In this document: piece by piece, positions 28,269-37,103 of the stretch | How positions within the stretch are numbered: the stretch's first letter is position 1 | Layout: each line of letters starts with the position of its first letter | Source of the DNA: Bradyrhizobium sp. Ai1a-2 | GTDB lineage: Bacteria > Pseudomonadota > Alphaproteobacteria > Rhizobiales > Xanthobacteraceae | Assembly: GCF_000426245.1 (NCBI RefSeq) | Contig: NZ_AUEZ01000026.1 | Span: 37,638-101,637 of the forward strand | Length of the DNA: 64,000 bases | Direction of reading: 5' to 3' | Made by a program: the position numbers and the translations under genes | The notes under the pieces: model-generated | Databases searched by the model: none | What the model was told of the DNA's origin: nothing | What the model saw: the letters and a program-made list of their open reading frames with translations, nothing else

Positions 28269-28828
28269 CAGCCTGCCTCTTTCATCGCGTGCTTGATCGA
28301 ATTGAGTTTGGTGCGAAGCGAACTATCCACCATGCGACTGCCGACCTTGACCACAAGGCCGCCGATGATGGAGGGATCGATCTTCACGTTGAGCGCGACG
28401 TCCTTGCCCGTCACCGACTTCAGTGCGGCCTTCAGCGCGTCGAGATTCTTGTCAGTGAGCGCTTCCGCGACAGTGACCTCGGCGGTCGCCTCGCCCTTGA
28501 ACTTCGCCACCAGCGCGTTGTAGGCGCGAATCACGTCCGCGACCGCAAACAAGCGGCGATTGGCGGTGAGCACTTTCAGGAACTTGGCGGTGGTGCCGGA
28601 AATGCCGGCCTTGTCGAGCACCGCCGAGACCGCCCTCAGCTGCGCATCGGCGGAAAACACCGGGCTGCGGACGAGGCGCTTCAGATCGGCGCTTTCATTC
28701 AGAAGGACATCGAATCTATCGAGGTCGGACTTCACGGCATCGACGGACTTTTCGTCGCGAGCCAGTTCAAACAAAGCGGTCGCATAACGACCGGCAACTC
28801 CCGAAACGGACGGATCTTCAGCAGCCAC
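28268..28828 (-). CDS. atpH: ATP synthase F1 delta subunit AtpH
   Basis: A 186-residue peripheral-stalk subunit linking F1 to F0. Conserved stretches are GRYATALFELARDEKSVD near the N-terminus and the C-terminal IDPSIIGGLVVKVGSRMVDSSL. The GTG at 28828 (AAEDPSVSG...) is chosen because the Bradyrhizobium homologue, as I recall it, starts there. A TTG eight codons upstream also leaves the frame open. It is the first gene of the atpHAGDC operon, so the promoter lies in the 28829-29250 region. Confidence 0.95.
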
Positions 28829-29254
28829 AGACGTGCTCTTTTTAGCTGTCAAATTCGCAAGGGAAAAACCGTCGCCGCTGGAGCGGCGCCTAGCGATCCA
28901 AGCCCTTGGAATTCAAGCGGGACTTCGATTTTCGACCGACACGCGGAGTGCCGGGATCGTTAAAATCGCGGCTTTGCTAGCATGGCAGGCGCGCAGGTGC
29001 AACACGACGTCACATGTAGGTGATGCCATGTCGCACGGCTGCAACGAAGCGCCGCGAGAGCCTCGCCGAGTGAAATTCTGCGCGCAGGAATTTTGACCTT
29101 CCGACCGGAAGGCTGCCGATCGTTCCATTGGCAAACGCAAGCCGACCTGGAGTTCCCGCGACGGAACAAAACGGCGGCATGCTCTCCATTTCGTGATTAC
29201 TTGCTGAAATCTTACTGAAACGTGAAACTACAGTATTCGCAAGTATTCAGTAGG
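28829..29254. other. Intergenic region upstream of the atp operon
   Basis: Holds the atpH promoter (minus) and part of the leader of the RlpA-like gene (plus). Base composition falls toward A/T at about 29190-29260. I see no credible gene: the short open frames lack family features, ribosome-binding sites and the usual codon pattern. Confidence 0.5.
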
Positions 29255-29269
29255 TTAATAAATGGTTAA
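29255..29269 (+). promoter_or_regulatory. Perfect TTAA-N7-TTAA CtrA-type site upstream of the RlpA-like gene
   Basis: TTAA at 29255-29258 and TTAA at 29266-29269, with exactly 7 bases between, match the full CtrA consensus of alphaproteobacteria. It lies 180 bases before the start of a septal-ring type gene, a class often under CtrA cell-cycle control. Binding is inferred. Confidence 0.5.
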
Positions 29270-29448
29270 ACCCGAAGACCAGTGGGAGGTGTCAGACAGG
29301 GCATTGGCAGTAACAAGATATTTCAGCCTGATACATTCTGAATTTACTGCCAAATTCATGCCTCATTGCGAAATCACACGGCCTCTCGTCAACGAGGGAC
29401 GGGGGTTCCACTTGCCGCATGTGTGGCAATACTGCTTGAGGGTCTTGA

Positions 29449-29958
29449 ATGCTGAAATACAAGAAGTCGACACGGGGCAACGCAACCCGGTCGTCGCGCG
29501 CGGCGCTGGCTGTCGTCGCCGCAACATTCCTGGTTGGTGGCGGCGTCAGCGAAGCGTCGGCTAAATCCCGGCACCACCATCATCGCTATCACCACCATCA
29601 TCACCATGCCCGCGCCGCGACCGAAGGCGCGTCCTTGCGCGATGCCAATGCGGCGCTTATGCCCAGCACCGGCGGGCGCAGCTTCTCGGGCGTTGCGTCC
29701 TTTTACGGCAACGAATCCGGCAGCCGCACCGCGTCCGGTCAGCGCTTCAACCAGAACGCCATGACCGCCGCCCACCGCAGCCTGCCGTTTGGCACCAAGC
29801 TGCGCGTGACCCATGGCGGCCGCAGCGTCATCGTCACCATCAATGACCGTGGCCCGTTCATCCGCGGCCGCGTGCTCGATCTCTCCACGGGCGCCGCCCG
29901 TGCCATCGGCCTGACCGGTTCCGGCGTCGGCCGCGTCACCGCCGAGGTCGTCTCTTAA
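29449..29958 (+). CDS. Septal ring RlpA-like lytic transglycosylase domain protein, His-rich
   Basis: A 169-residue secreted protein. A basic start and hydrophobic core (ALAVVAATFLVGGGVSEASA, about residues 19-38) form a signal peptide. Directly after it comes a His-rich stretch, ten His in residues 42-53. A double-psi beta-barrel domain follows from about residue 79 (GVASFYGNESGSRTASGQRF). His109 (TAAHRSLPFGT) and Asp133 (VTINDRGPF) match catalytic positions of RlpA transglycosylases. No SPOR domain is present. A likely terminator follows at 30045. The upstream region carries a CtrA-type site. Whether it cleaves denuded glycan is inferred from these two residues. Confidence 0.9.
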   Translation: MLKYKKSTRGNATRSSRAALAVVAATFLVGGGVSEASAKSRHHHHRYHHHHHHARAATEGASLRDANAALMPSTGGRSFSGVASFYGNESGSRTASGQRFNQNAMTAAHRSLPFGTKLRVTHGGRSVIVTINDRGPFIRGRVLDLSTGAARAIGLTGSGVGRVTAEVVS

Positions 29959-30044
29959 AGGCGTCCCTTCAGGCACCGTTTCCGACCAGTTTCGGTAAGC
30001 GTAGCGTAGAGTAGCGGCCGCGGAACCTTCCGTGGGCCGATCAG

Positions 30045-30076
30045 AGCCTGCCGTCAGAAATGACGGCAGGCTTTTT
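30045..30076 (+). terminator. Rho-independent terminator after the RlpA-like gene
   Basis: AGCCTGCCGTC (30045-30055) pairs perfectly with GACGGCAGGCT (30062-30072), with a 6-base loop and a run of five T. It would also serve as a barrier to convergent priA transcription. Confidence 0.9.
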
Positions 30077-30124
30077 CATGCTCCTCCGTCGTCGCGGCTC
30101 GCAATGACGGCTCTGGGACGAACT

Positions 30125-32332
30125 TCACAAAAAGCTCTGCGGATCGACGTCGACCTCGAGCTTGAGGTTACCCGTGGTCTTCGGCCCGGCCACCAGCCAT
30201 TCGCGCAAGTATTGCGACAGATCGACCGAGCGCAGCGACTTCACCAGCAGGCGGAAGCGATAGCGGCCCTTGATGACCGCAAGCGGCGCCTCGGCCGGGC
30301 CGAGCACCTGGATACGCTCATCAAGCGGCGCGACCGAGGCCAGCTTGCGCGCAAAGCCCTCCGCGGTGGGCCGGTCACCCGCCGAGATGATCAGGCTCGC
30401 CAATCGCCCGAACGGCGGATAGCCGGTGCGCTCGCGCGACTCGATCTCGCTGGCGTAGAACGCCTCACGGTCGTTGGCGACCAGCGCCTTCATCACGGGA
30501 TGTTCGGGCTGATGGGTCTGCAGGTATCCGACGCCGCGGCCCTGGTCGCGGCCGGCGCGCCCGATCACCTGGTTCAAGAGCTGGAACGTGCGCTCGGCGG
30601 CGCGCGGATCGCCATTGCCGAGGCCGAGATCGGCGTCGACGACGCCGACCAGGTTGAGGCGCGGGAAGTTGTGGCCTTTCGCCACAAGCTGCGTGCCGAT
30701 AATAATGTCGACACGGCCCTCCGCGATCTCGTTGAGCTCGCTGCGCATGGTCTCGATCGAGGTGATGAGGTCGCTGGAGAGCACCATGGTGCGCGCGCCG
30801 GGAAACAGCGCCGCGGCCTCTTCCTGCAGCCGCTCGACGCCGGGACCGACCGCGATCAGCGATTCCTCCGCCGCGCAATGCGGGCAGATGTTCGGGCGCG
30901 GCATCGAGAAGCCGCAGTGATGGCAAACCAGACGCTGGCGGAAGCGGTGATCGACCAGCCACGCGTCGCAGATGGTGCAGGCAAAACGGTGTCCGCAGGC
31001 GCGGCACAGGGTCAGCGGCGCATAACCGCGGCGATTGAGGAACAACAGCGCCTGCTCGCGCCGTTCCACCGCGTAGCGGATCTGCTCGGCGAGCCGCGGC
31101 GAGATGAAGCGGCCACGCGCAGGCGGCTCGCGCCGCAGGTCAATGGCCTCGATCTGCGGCATGTGCTGACCGCCGAAACGCGAGGGCAGCGCGATGCGCT
31201 GATAGCGTCCCTTGCGCGCATTGACCTCGCTCTCGATCGACGGCGTGGCGGAGGCCAGCACGATCGGGATTTTGGCGATGTGCGCGCGCACTACGGCCAT
31301 GTCGCGGGCATGGTAATGCGCGCCGTCGTCCTGCTTGTAGGCCTGGTCGTGCTCCTCATCGACGATGATGAGTCCGAGATCGGCATAGGGCAGGAACAGC
31401 GCCGAGCGCGCACCGACCACCACCGGCGCCTCGCCGCCCGAGATCGCCGCCCAATTGCGGGCGCGGGTGCGCGGCGACAGCTCGGAATGCCATTCCAGCG
31501 GACGCACGCCAAAGCGCTGCGCGAAGCGATCGAGGAACTGGCCGGTCAGCGCGATCTCCGGCATCAAGATCAACGACTGCCTGTTACGACGGATGTTTTC
31601 GGCGATTGCCTCGAAATAGACCTCGGTCTTGCCGGATCCCGTGACGCCATCGAGCAGGGCCACATGAAAACTGCCGCTTGCGGCCAGCGTCCGCATCGCA
31701 TCGACGGCAGCGCGTTGCTGGTGCGAGAATTCGGGCTGGGCGTAGTCCGGATCGGGCGCGGGCGGCGCTGCCGGCGGCGGCATCGCCTCGATCGCCAGCG
31801 TACCCTCGTCGACGAGGCCGTCGATCACACCACTGCTCACGCCGGCCTCTTTCGCTGCTTCCGTCTTGCCATGCAACAGGCGGTCTTCGAGCACCTCGAT
31901 CACCCGCCGCCGTGCCGGCGTCATTCGCCGCGGCGGCTCTCCGACCAGGCGCACGCCCAGACGCATCCGCTCCGGGCCGAGATTTTCGCCCATGCGCAGC
32001 GTCATCCGCAGCACCATGCCGCGGGCGGACAGCGTGTAGTTCGCAACCCAATCGACGAGCGCGCGCAGCTCCGGTTTCAGCGGCGGAACGTCGAGCTTCT
32101 CGCTGACATCCTTCAGCCGGTTATGCAGCCGCGGATCGGGCTTTGCGTTTTCCGCCCACACCACCGCCATCACTTCGCGCGGACCGAGCGGTACCGCGAC
32201 GACATCGCCGGCCTTCAAATCCATGCCGCGGGGCACGCGATAGGAATAGGTCTGGTCGAGCGCGACCGGGACCAGCACATCGACCATGGAGGTCGGCGTG
32301 AAAGAGGGAGCGTGGCTGCGCGCGGTGTCCAT
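30125..32332 (-). CDS. priA: Primosomal protein N' (replication restart helicase PriA)
   Basis: A 735-residue 3'-5' superfamily 2 helicase that reloads DnaB at stalled forks. The N-terminal 3'-DNA-binding domain starts VDVLVPVALDQTYSYRVP. Helicase motifs are GVTGSGKTEVY (about residue 230), LGLIIVDEEHDQAYKQ and LASATPSIES, then IIGTQLVAKGHNFP and QVIGRAGRDQGRG. Eight Cys in CRACG, CTICD, CHHCG and CPHCA form the two zinc sites. The ATG at 32332 is chosen; a TTG four codons upstream and an ATG at codon 16 are alternatives. It is divergent from xerC. Confidence 0.96.
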   Translation of the reverse strand: MDTARSHAPSFTPTSMVDVLVPVALDQTYSYRVPRGMDLKAGDVVAVPLGPREVMAVVWAENAKPDPRLHNRLKDVSEKLDVPPLKPELRALVDWVANYTLSARGMVLRMTLRMGENLGPERMRLGVRLVGEPPRRMTPARRRVIEVLEDRLLHGKTEAAKEAGVSSGVIDGLVDEGTLAIEAMPPPAAPPAPDPDYAQPEFSHQQRAAVDAMRTLAASGSFHVALLDGVTGSGKTEVYFEAIAENIRRNRQSLILMPEIALTGQFLDRFAQRFGVRPLEWHSELSPRTRARNWAAISGGEAPVVVGARSALFLPYADLGLIIVDEEHDQAYKQDDGAHYHARDMAVVRAHIAKIPIVLASATPSIESEVNARKGRYQRIALPSRFGGQHMPQIEAIDLRREPPARGRFISPRLAEQIRYAVERREQALLFLNRRGYAPLTLCRACGHRFACTICDAWLVDHRFRQRLVCHHCGFSMPRPNICPHCAAEESLIAVGPGVERLQEEAAALFPGARTMVLSSDLITSIETMRSELNEIAEGRVDIIIGTQLVAKGHNFPRLNLVGVVDADLGLGNGDPRAAERTFQLLNQVIGRAGRDQGRGVGYLQTHQPEHPVMKALVANDREAFYASEIESRERTGYPPFGRLASLIISAGDRPTAEGFARKLASVAPLDERIQVLGPAEAPLAVIKGRYRFRLLVKSLRSVDLSQYLREWLVAGPKTTGNLKLEVDVDPQSFL

Positions 32333-32475
32333 TCGGGGAATCAAGAGTTCCGGTGGCTCGGAGGTTAGAGCGGTCGTCGCAAGTTAGCGAACGGTAAACG
32401 AAAGCGATGCGATATAATGGCTTAAACCATCGCCTCCAAGGCTAGTCCGTCAAGACAGGTCCATAAGACAGGTCC

Positions 32476-33447
32476 ATGGCCAAAGCACTTCCCGCCGTTC
32501 CCTTGATCGAACTCGACTGCGCCGACAAAACCATCGCGCAGGAGATGGCGCACTGGCTATCGCATCTGCGCGCCGAACGGCGATTGTCACCGAAAACGCT
32601 GGAGGCCTATGCCCGCGACGTCCGGCAATGCCTCGCTTTTCTCGCCCAGCACTGGGGCACGCAGGTGACGCTGCAGGGGTTTGCGGCGCTGGAGGCCAGC
32701 GATATCAGGGCGTTCATGGCGATGCGCCGCGCTGACGATGTCGCCGGCCGTTCGCTGATGCGGGCCTTGGCGGGCCTGCGCTCGTTCGGCCGATTCCTCG
32801 AACGCGAGGGCAAGGGCAAGGTCGGCGCGCTCTCCGCGATTCGCGCGCCCAAGGTTGCAAAGAGCCTGCCGAAGCCCATCCATGTGGCGGCGGCAAAACG
32901 CTTTGCCGACGCCGACGAGCGCGCCGGCGAGGCCCGGGAGACCTGGGTGCTGGTGCGCGACGCCGCCGTGATGGCACTGCTGTATGGCTCGGGCCTGCGC
33001 ATCTCCGAGGCGCTCGGCTTGAAACGTCGCGACGTGCCGAAGCCCGGCACAGGCGACGTGCTGGTCGTGACCGGCAAGGGCAACAAGACCCGCATGGTGC
33101 CGGTGCTGCAAAACGTGTTACAGCTCATTGCCGACTACGCGGCGATCTGCCCGCATCCGCTACCGCCCGCAGGGCCGATGTTCGTCGGCGCGCGCGGCGG
33201 GCCCTTGAGCCCGCGCATCATCCAGCTTGCCATGGAGCGGCTACGCGGCGCGCTCGGCCTGCCCGACAGTGCCACCCCGCATGCACTCCGGCATTCGTTC
33301 GCAACACATCTGCTCAGCCGCGGCGGCGATTTGCGCGCGATCCAGGAATTGCTCGGCCACGCCTCGCTGTCGACCACGCAGATCTATACCGGTATCGATT
33401 CGGAGCGGCTGCTTGAGGTCTATCGCTCCGCGCATCCGCGGAGCTAA
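32476..33447 (+). CDS. xerC: Tyrosine recombinase XerC
   Basis: A 323-residue site-specific recombinase that, with XerD, resolves chromosome dimers at dif. It has an N-terminal SAM-like core-binding domain (LSPKTLEAYARDVRQCLAFL) and a catalytic domain with Arg in SGLRISEAL (about 173), Lys in GKGNKTR, His and Arg in PHALRHSFATHLL, His in GHASLSTTQ and nucleophile Tyr in TQIYTGID (about 303). All six catalytic positions are present. The neighbouring divergent priA is a conserved arrangement, and no integrase-associated element is seen, favouring a housekeeping role. Confidence 0.96.
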   Translation: MAKALPAVPLIELDCADKTIAQEMAHWLSHLRAERRLSPKTLEAYARDVRQCLAFLAQHWGTQVTLQGFAALEASDIRAFMAMRRADDVAGRSLMRALAGLRSFGRFLEREGKGKVGALSAIRAPKVAKSLPKPIHVAAAKRFADADERAGEARETWVLVRDAAVMALLYGSGLRISEALGLKRRDVPKPGTGDVLVVTGKGNKTRMVPVLQNVLQLIADYAAICPHPLPPAGPMFVGARGGPLSPRIIQLAMERLRGALGLPDSATPHALRHSFATHLLSRGGDLRAIQELLGHASLSTTQIYTGIDSERLLEVYRSAHPRS

Positions 33448-33592
33448 TTCCGCTTCCGTCTTGACGCGTTTTCCTCATGCGAGGGGCGATGCTGTGTTCA
33501 TCCTGACACGCTCGCGTCACATCCGCTTGGCACTTGCGTAAGCGTTGTCGTTTCGGCAATCGTGACGGCGGGACCTATCGGAGAGGGGAATC

Positions 33593-34183
33593 ATGAGCGC
33601 ACACGAAAGTATGGAGCATGCGGAACACGCCGAGCATGCTTCCGGCTCGAACAAGAAGATCGCGCTGTTGATTGCCGTGATCGCGCTGTTCCTGGCGCTC
33701 TCGGAGACCCTCGGCAAGGGGGCGCAGACCGAATCGATCAGCAAGAACGTCGAAGCGTCGAACCTGTGGGCGTTCTTCCAGGCCAAGAGCATCCGCCGCA
33801 CCGCGGTGCAGACGGCCGCCGAGCAGGGCAAGCTGACCCTTGCCACCGCGACAGACGACGCCGCCAGGGCGGCCATTCAGAAGCAGATCGAGGATTGGCA
33901 GAAGACGGCGGCGCGCTATCGCTCCGAGCCCGAAACCGGCGAAGGCACCGAGCAACTCGCCGCGCGCGCCAAACATGCCGAGCATGAGCGCGACGAGGCA
34001 ACGGCAAAATACCACCACTTCGAGATCGCCTCGGCGGCCTTCCAGATCGCGATCGTGCTGGCGTCGGCGACCATCATCACCGGCATCCTCGCGCTGGCCT
34101 GGGTCTCAGGCCTGCTGACGCTCGCGGGAATCGTCGTGACCGCGTTCGGCCTGTACGCGCCGCATGTGCTGCACCTGCATTGA
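33593..34183 (+). CDS. DUF4337 family membrane protein
   Basis: A 196-residue protein with a His/Glu-rich start (MEHAEHAEHAS), one membrane helix at about residues 22-40 (IALLIAVIALFLALSETLG), a soluble helical middle containing ISKNVEASNLWAFFQAKSIR, and two C-terminal helices (FQIAIVLASATIITGILALA and LLTLAGIVVTAFGLYA). This layout and the NxWAFFQAKSIR core are those of DUF4337. Function is unknown. It stands alone between xerC and a convergent membrane protein gene. Confidence 0.9.
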   Translation: MSAHESMEHAEHAEHASGSNKKIALLIAVIALFLALSETLGKGAQTESISKNVEASNLWAFFQAKSIRRTAVQTAAEQGKLTLATATDDAARAAIQKQIEDWQKTAARYRSEPETGEGTEQLAARAKHAEHERDEATAKYHHFEIASAAFQIAIVLASATIITGILALAWVSGLLTLAGIVVTAFGLYAPHVLHLH

Positions 34184-34210
34184 TTTGATCAATAGAGGCC
34201 GCTGTGCTCC

Positions 34211-34232
34211 CCCCTCCCGCTTGCGGGAGGGG
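34211..34232. terminator. Bidirectional stem-loop between convergent genes
   Basis: CCCCTCCCGC (34211-34220) and GCGGGAGGGG (34223-34232) are perfect arms with a TT loop. It is a short relative of the family B elements and may stop transcription from both sides, although it has no T-run. Confidence 0.5.
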
Positions 34233-34244
34233 TGAAGTAAGAGA

Positions 34245-34814
34245 TCACCGCGCCTGGTGCACGCTCTTGCGAAAGCGCGCGATCAGCCGGAACGTTCGCG
34301 CCGACCAGCCGTTGCCATCGCCGCGCAGTATCTCGAGGATACGCTGCTTGATCGGATCGACCAGCGCGGCTGCTTTCGCCCGCATCCTCAGTACGAATTC
34401 ATAGAGCGCCTCGAACCAGGGCATCTCCAGAAGCTTCGGCCGGGTCACGTCGAAGATGAAAGCGGTAACGCCGACGCCGAGAAATTTCGCGAACAGGATG
34501 GTGCCGATCGCGCTCATCCAATGCTCATGGGTGAGCAGCCAAAGGCCGACCAGCTTCAGCGGAAACAGCGGGATCACCGGCACGATGAACACGATCAGCG
34601 TCATAGCCGGCGACAGCGAATCGACCCGATCGGCTAGCCACTGCTTGAAGGCGCGTAGCGGAATCAGCGCCACCACGCGCGCCACGATCGGCTCGAGATG
34701 GTCCCAAAGCCACGCCTCGATCAGGAAGATGATCGCGAGCAGGATCCAGAAAGGCTGAAGCAGGCGGCGCAGCATCTGTTGTCTCGACCCCGGCCAGAAT
34801 TTACCTTCGAGCAT
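34245..34814 (-). CDS. Conserved membrane protein of unknown function
   Basis: A 189-residue protein with about three hydrophobic segments: FWILLAIIFLIEAWLW near the start, LIVFIVPVIPLFPLKLVGLWLL in the middle and SAIGTILFAKFLGVGVTAFI. A basic C-terminal part follows (FRLIARFRKSVHQAR). No enzymatic motif is visible. The ATG at 34814 is preceded by AAAGGA at good spacing. It is downstream of lpdA on the same strand (35 bases) and might be the last gene of the suc operon transcript. Confidence 0.75.
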   Translation of the reverse strand: MLEGKFWPGSRQQMLRRLLQPFWILLAIIFLIEAWLWDHLEPIVARVVALIPLRAFKQWLADRVDSLSPAMTLIVFIVPVIPLFPLKLVGLWLLTHEHWMSAIGTILFAKFLGVGVTAFIFDVTRPKLLEMPWFEALYEFVLRMRAKAAALVDPIKQRILEILRGDGNGWSARTFRLIARFRKSVHQAR

Positions 34815-34849
34815 AGTCCTTTACGGACCCTGCTCGGGCCGGGCGTCGA

Positions 34850-36250
34850 TCACATATGGATGGCCCGCTTGCCGACCGCAAGCGCGGCTTCCTTGATCGC
34901 TTCGGAGCGGGTCGGATGGGCGTGGCAGGTGCGGGCCAGATCCTCGGCGGAACCACCGAATTCCATGAGAACCGCGGCTTCATGGATCATTTCACCAGCC
35001 TCACGGCCGATGATGTGCGCGCCGAGCACCCGATCGGTCTTCGCATCCGCGAGAACCTTGACGAATCCTTCCGTGGTTTGATTCACCTTGGAGCGGCCGT
35101 TGGCGGTGAACGGGAATTTACCGACGGTGTAGGCAATGCCGGCCTGCTTGAGCTCTTCCTCGGTCTTGCCGACCGAAGAGACTTCCGGCGTGGTATACAC
35201 GACGGCTGGGATAACGTCGTAATTCACGTGGCCGGCCTGGCCCGCGATGATCTCGGCAACCGCCACGCCTTCATCTTCGGCCTTGTGCGCCAGCATCGGC
35301 CCGGCAACGACGTCGCCGATCGCATAGATGCCTTTCACGGTGGTCGCGAAATGCGGGTCGATCTGCACGCGGCCGCGATTGTCGAGCGCAACGCCCGCTT
35401 CCTTCAGGCCGAGGCCGTCGGTGTAGGGCACGCGGCCGATCGAGACCAGCACCACGTCGGCTTCGATCGTTTCCGAAGGCCCGCCCGCGGCGGGTTCGAC
35501 CTTGGCCAACAGCGTCTTGCCCGAGGTATCCACGGCGGTCACCTTGGTGCCGAGCTTGAACGCAAAGCCCTGCTTTTCGAGGAGACGCTGGAATTGCTTG
35601 GCGATCTCACCGTCCATACCGGGCAGGATGCGGTCGAGGAACTCGACCACCATGACCTCCGCGCCGAGGCGCCTCCACACCGAGCCAAGCTCGAGCCCGA
35701 TCACGCCGGCTCCGATGATCAAGAGCCGCTCCGGCACCTTCTCGAGCGATAGCGCGCCGGTTGACGAGACGATGCGCTTCTCGTCGATCTCTATGCCCTT
35801 CAGCCGCGCGATATCGGAGCCGGTGGCTATCACGATGTTCTTGGTCTCGACCGTCTGCGTGCTGCCGTTGGCGGAAACCTCGACCTTGCCCGCGCCAAGG
35901 ATCTTGCCAGTGCCCTTCAGCACATCGATCTTGTTCTTCTTCATCAGGAAGTCGACGCCCTTGACGTTGCCGTCGATGCCCTGCTGCTTGAAGTTCATCA
36001 TCGAGGGCAGATCGAGTTTCGGCGCCGATACGCTGACGCCCATCTTGGCGAAGGAATGCCCGGCTTCCTCGAACATCTCGGACGCGTGCAACAGCGCCTT
36101 CGACGGCATGCAGCCGACGTTGAGACAGGTGCCGCCGAGCGTCGGGTTCTTCTCGACCACAGCGACCTTCATGCCAAGTTGCGCCGCGCGCACCGCGCAG
36201 ACATATCCACCGGGCCCGGTACCGATGACGACGAGATCATAAGAGGCCAT
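34850..36250 (-). CDS. lpdA: Dihydrolipoyl dehydrogenase (E3)
   Basis: A 466-residue flavoprotein that reoxidises the lipoyl groups of 2-oxoglutarate dehydrogenase (and possibly others) with NAD. It has FAD-binding GTGPGGYVCAVRAAQLG, the redox disulfide CLNVGCMPSK (Cys42 and Cys47), NAD-binding GAGVIGLELGSVWRRLG and the C-terminal active-site HAHPTRSE. It lies downstream of sucA and sucB, so it is most likely the E3 of the 2-oxoglutarate complex. A short-chain dehydrogenase gene is placed between sucB and it. Confidence 0.97.
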   Translation of the reverse strand: MASYDLVVIGTGPGGYVCAVRAAQLGMKVAVVEKNPTLGGTCLNVGCMPSKALLHASEMFEEAGHSFAKMGVSVSAPKLDLPSMMNFKQQGIDGNVKGVDFLMKKNKIDVLKGTGKILGAGKVEVSANGSTQTVETKNIVIATGSDIARLKGIEIDEKRIVSSTGALSLEKVPERLLIIGAGVIGLELGSVWRRLGAEVMVVEFLDRILPGMDGEIAKQFQRLLEKQGFAFKLGTKVTAVDTSGKTLLAKVEPAAGGPSETIEADVVLVSIGRVPYTDGLGLKEAGVALDNRGRVQIDPHFATTVKGIYAIGDVVAGPMLAHKAEDEGVAVAEIIAGQAGHVNYDVIPAVVYTTPEVSSVGKTEEELKQAGIAYTVGKFPFTANGRSKVNQTTEGFVKVLADAKTDRVLGAHIIGREAGEMIHEAAVLMEFGGSAEDLARTCHAHPTRSEAIKEAALAVGKRAIHM

Positions 36251-36285
36251 TTCAAAAATCCTGCTGCTGAAGTTCGTGACAGGTA

Positions 36286-37032
36286 TTAGCGGCCGCCTGA
36301 GACATCAAGGATGGCGCTTGTCACATATGACGCATCGTCCGACATCAGCCAGACGATGGCGTTGGCGATTTCCTCTGCGGTGCCGACGCGCTTCATCGGC
36401 ACCATGTGAGCGAGGCGATGGGCGCGATCGGGTTCGCCGCCGGAGGCATGAATGTCGGTATCGATCAGGCCCGGCCGGATCGCGGCGACGCGAATGCCTT
36501 CGTCCGCGACCTCATAGCCGAGGCCGATGGTGAAGGAATCGATCGCGCCTTTCGACGCGGCATAGTCGACATAGGTGTTGGGCGAGCCGAGCTTGGCCGC
36601 GACCGACGAGAGATTGACGATGACGCCGCCCTTGCCGCCGTTGCGCGTCGACATCCGCTTCACCGCCTCGCGCGCGCACAGCATGCTGCCGGTGACGTTG
36701 ACCGCCATCATGCGCTGAATGCGCTCGGCTGACATATCTTCGACCCGCGTCGAGGGGCCAACGATGCCGGCATTGTTGACGAGCGCCCCCAGCGTGCCGA
36801 ATTCGTCGGCTGCCTTGAACAGCGCGAGGATATCGGCCTCGCTGCCGACATCGCATTTCACCGCGATCGCCTTGCCATTGCTGGCCTCGATCGCGGAGAC
36901 GACTTCGTCGGCAGCCGCCTGGTTGCTGGCGTAGCCGACAACAACGCGAAAGCCTCGCGCCGCCGCGGCGATGGCGGTGGCGCGGCCGATGCCGCGGCTG
37001 CCGCCGGTGATGACAACGACCTTATCCGTCAC
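36286..37032 (-). CDS. SDR family oxidoreductase
   Basis: A 248-residue classical short-chain dehydrogenase. Cofactor motif TGGSRGIG at the N-terminus, NNAG in ALVNNAGIVGPS, Ser in VNLSSVAAKLG, and the catalytic YxxxK as YVDYAASKGA are all present. The RVVVGYASNQ segment after the first strand suggests NADP preference. The GTG at 37032 is chosen because AGGGG precedes it; another GTG nine codons upstream is possible. It sits between sucB and lpdA in the TCA operon, but its substrate is unknown. Confidence 0.9.
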   Translation of the reverse strand: MTDKVVVITGGSRGIGRATAIAAAARGFRVVVGYASNQAAADEVVSAIEASNGKAIAVKCDVGSEADILALFKAADEFGTLGALVNNAGIVGPSTRVEDMSAERIQRMMAVNVTGSMLCAREAVKRMSTRNGGKGGVIVNLSSVAAKLGSPNTYVDYAASKGAIDSFTIGLGYEVADEGIRVAAIRPGLIDTDIHASGGEPDRAHRLAHMVPMKRVGTAEEIANAIVWLMSDDASYVTSAILDVSGGR

Positions 37033-37103
37033 ATTCGCCCCTAAATATTTACGCAACACGGTCTCGGCGGCCGAACAGAGTCAGCCGCCGTGCGAAAGCA
37101 AGA

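Noticed and set aside
29262..29564. 100-codon open frame before and into the RlpA-like gene
   Set aside because: Overlaps the RlpA-like gene in another frame, has no recognisable family and no good ribosome-binding site. The region fits a promoter and leader better.
32476..33447. XerC as an integrase of a mobile island
   Set aside because: Its motifs, length and position next to priA match the chromosomal dimer-resolution XerC, and no att-like direct repeats or phage genes are near.
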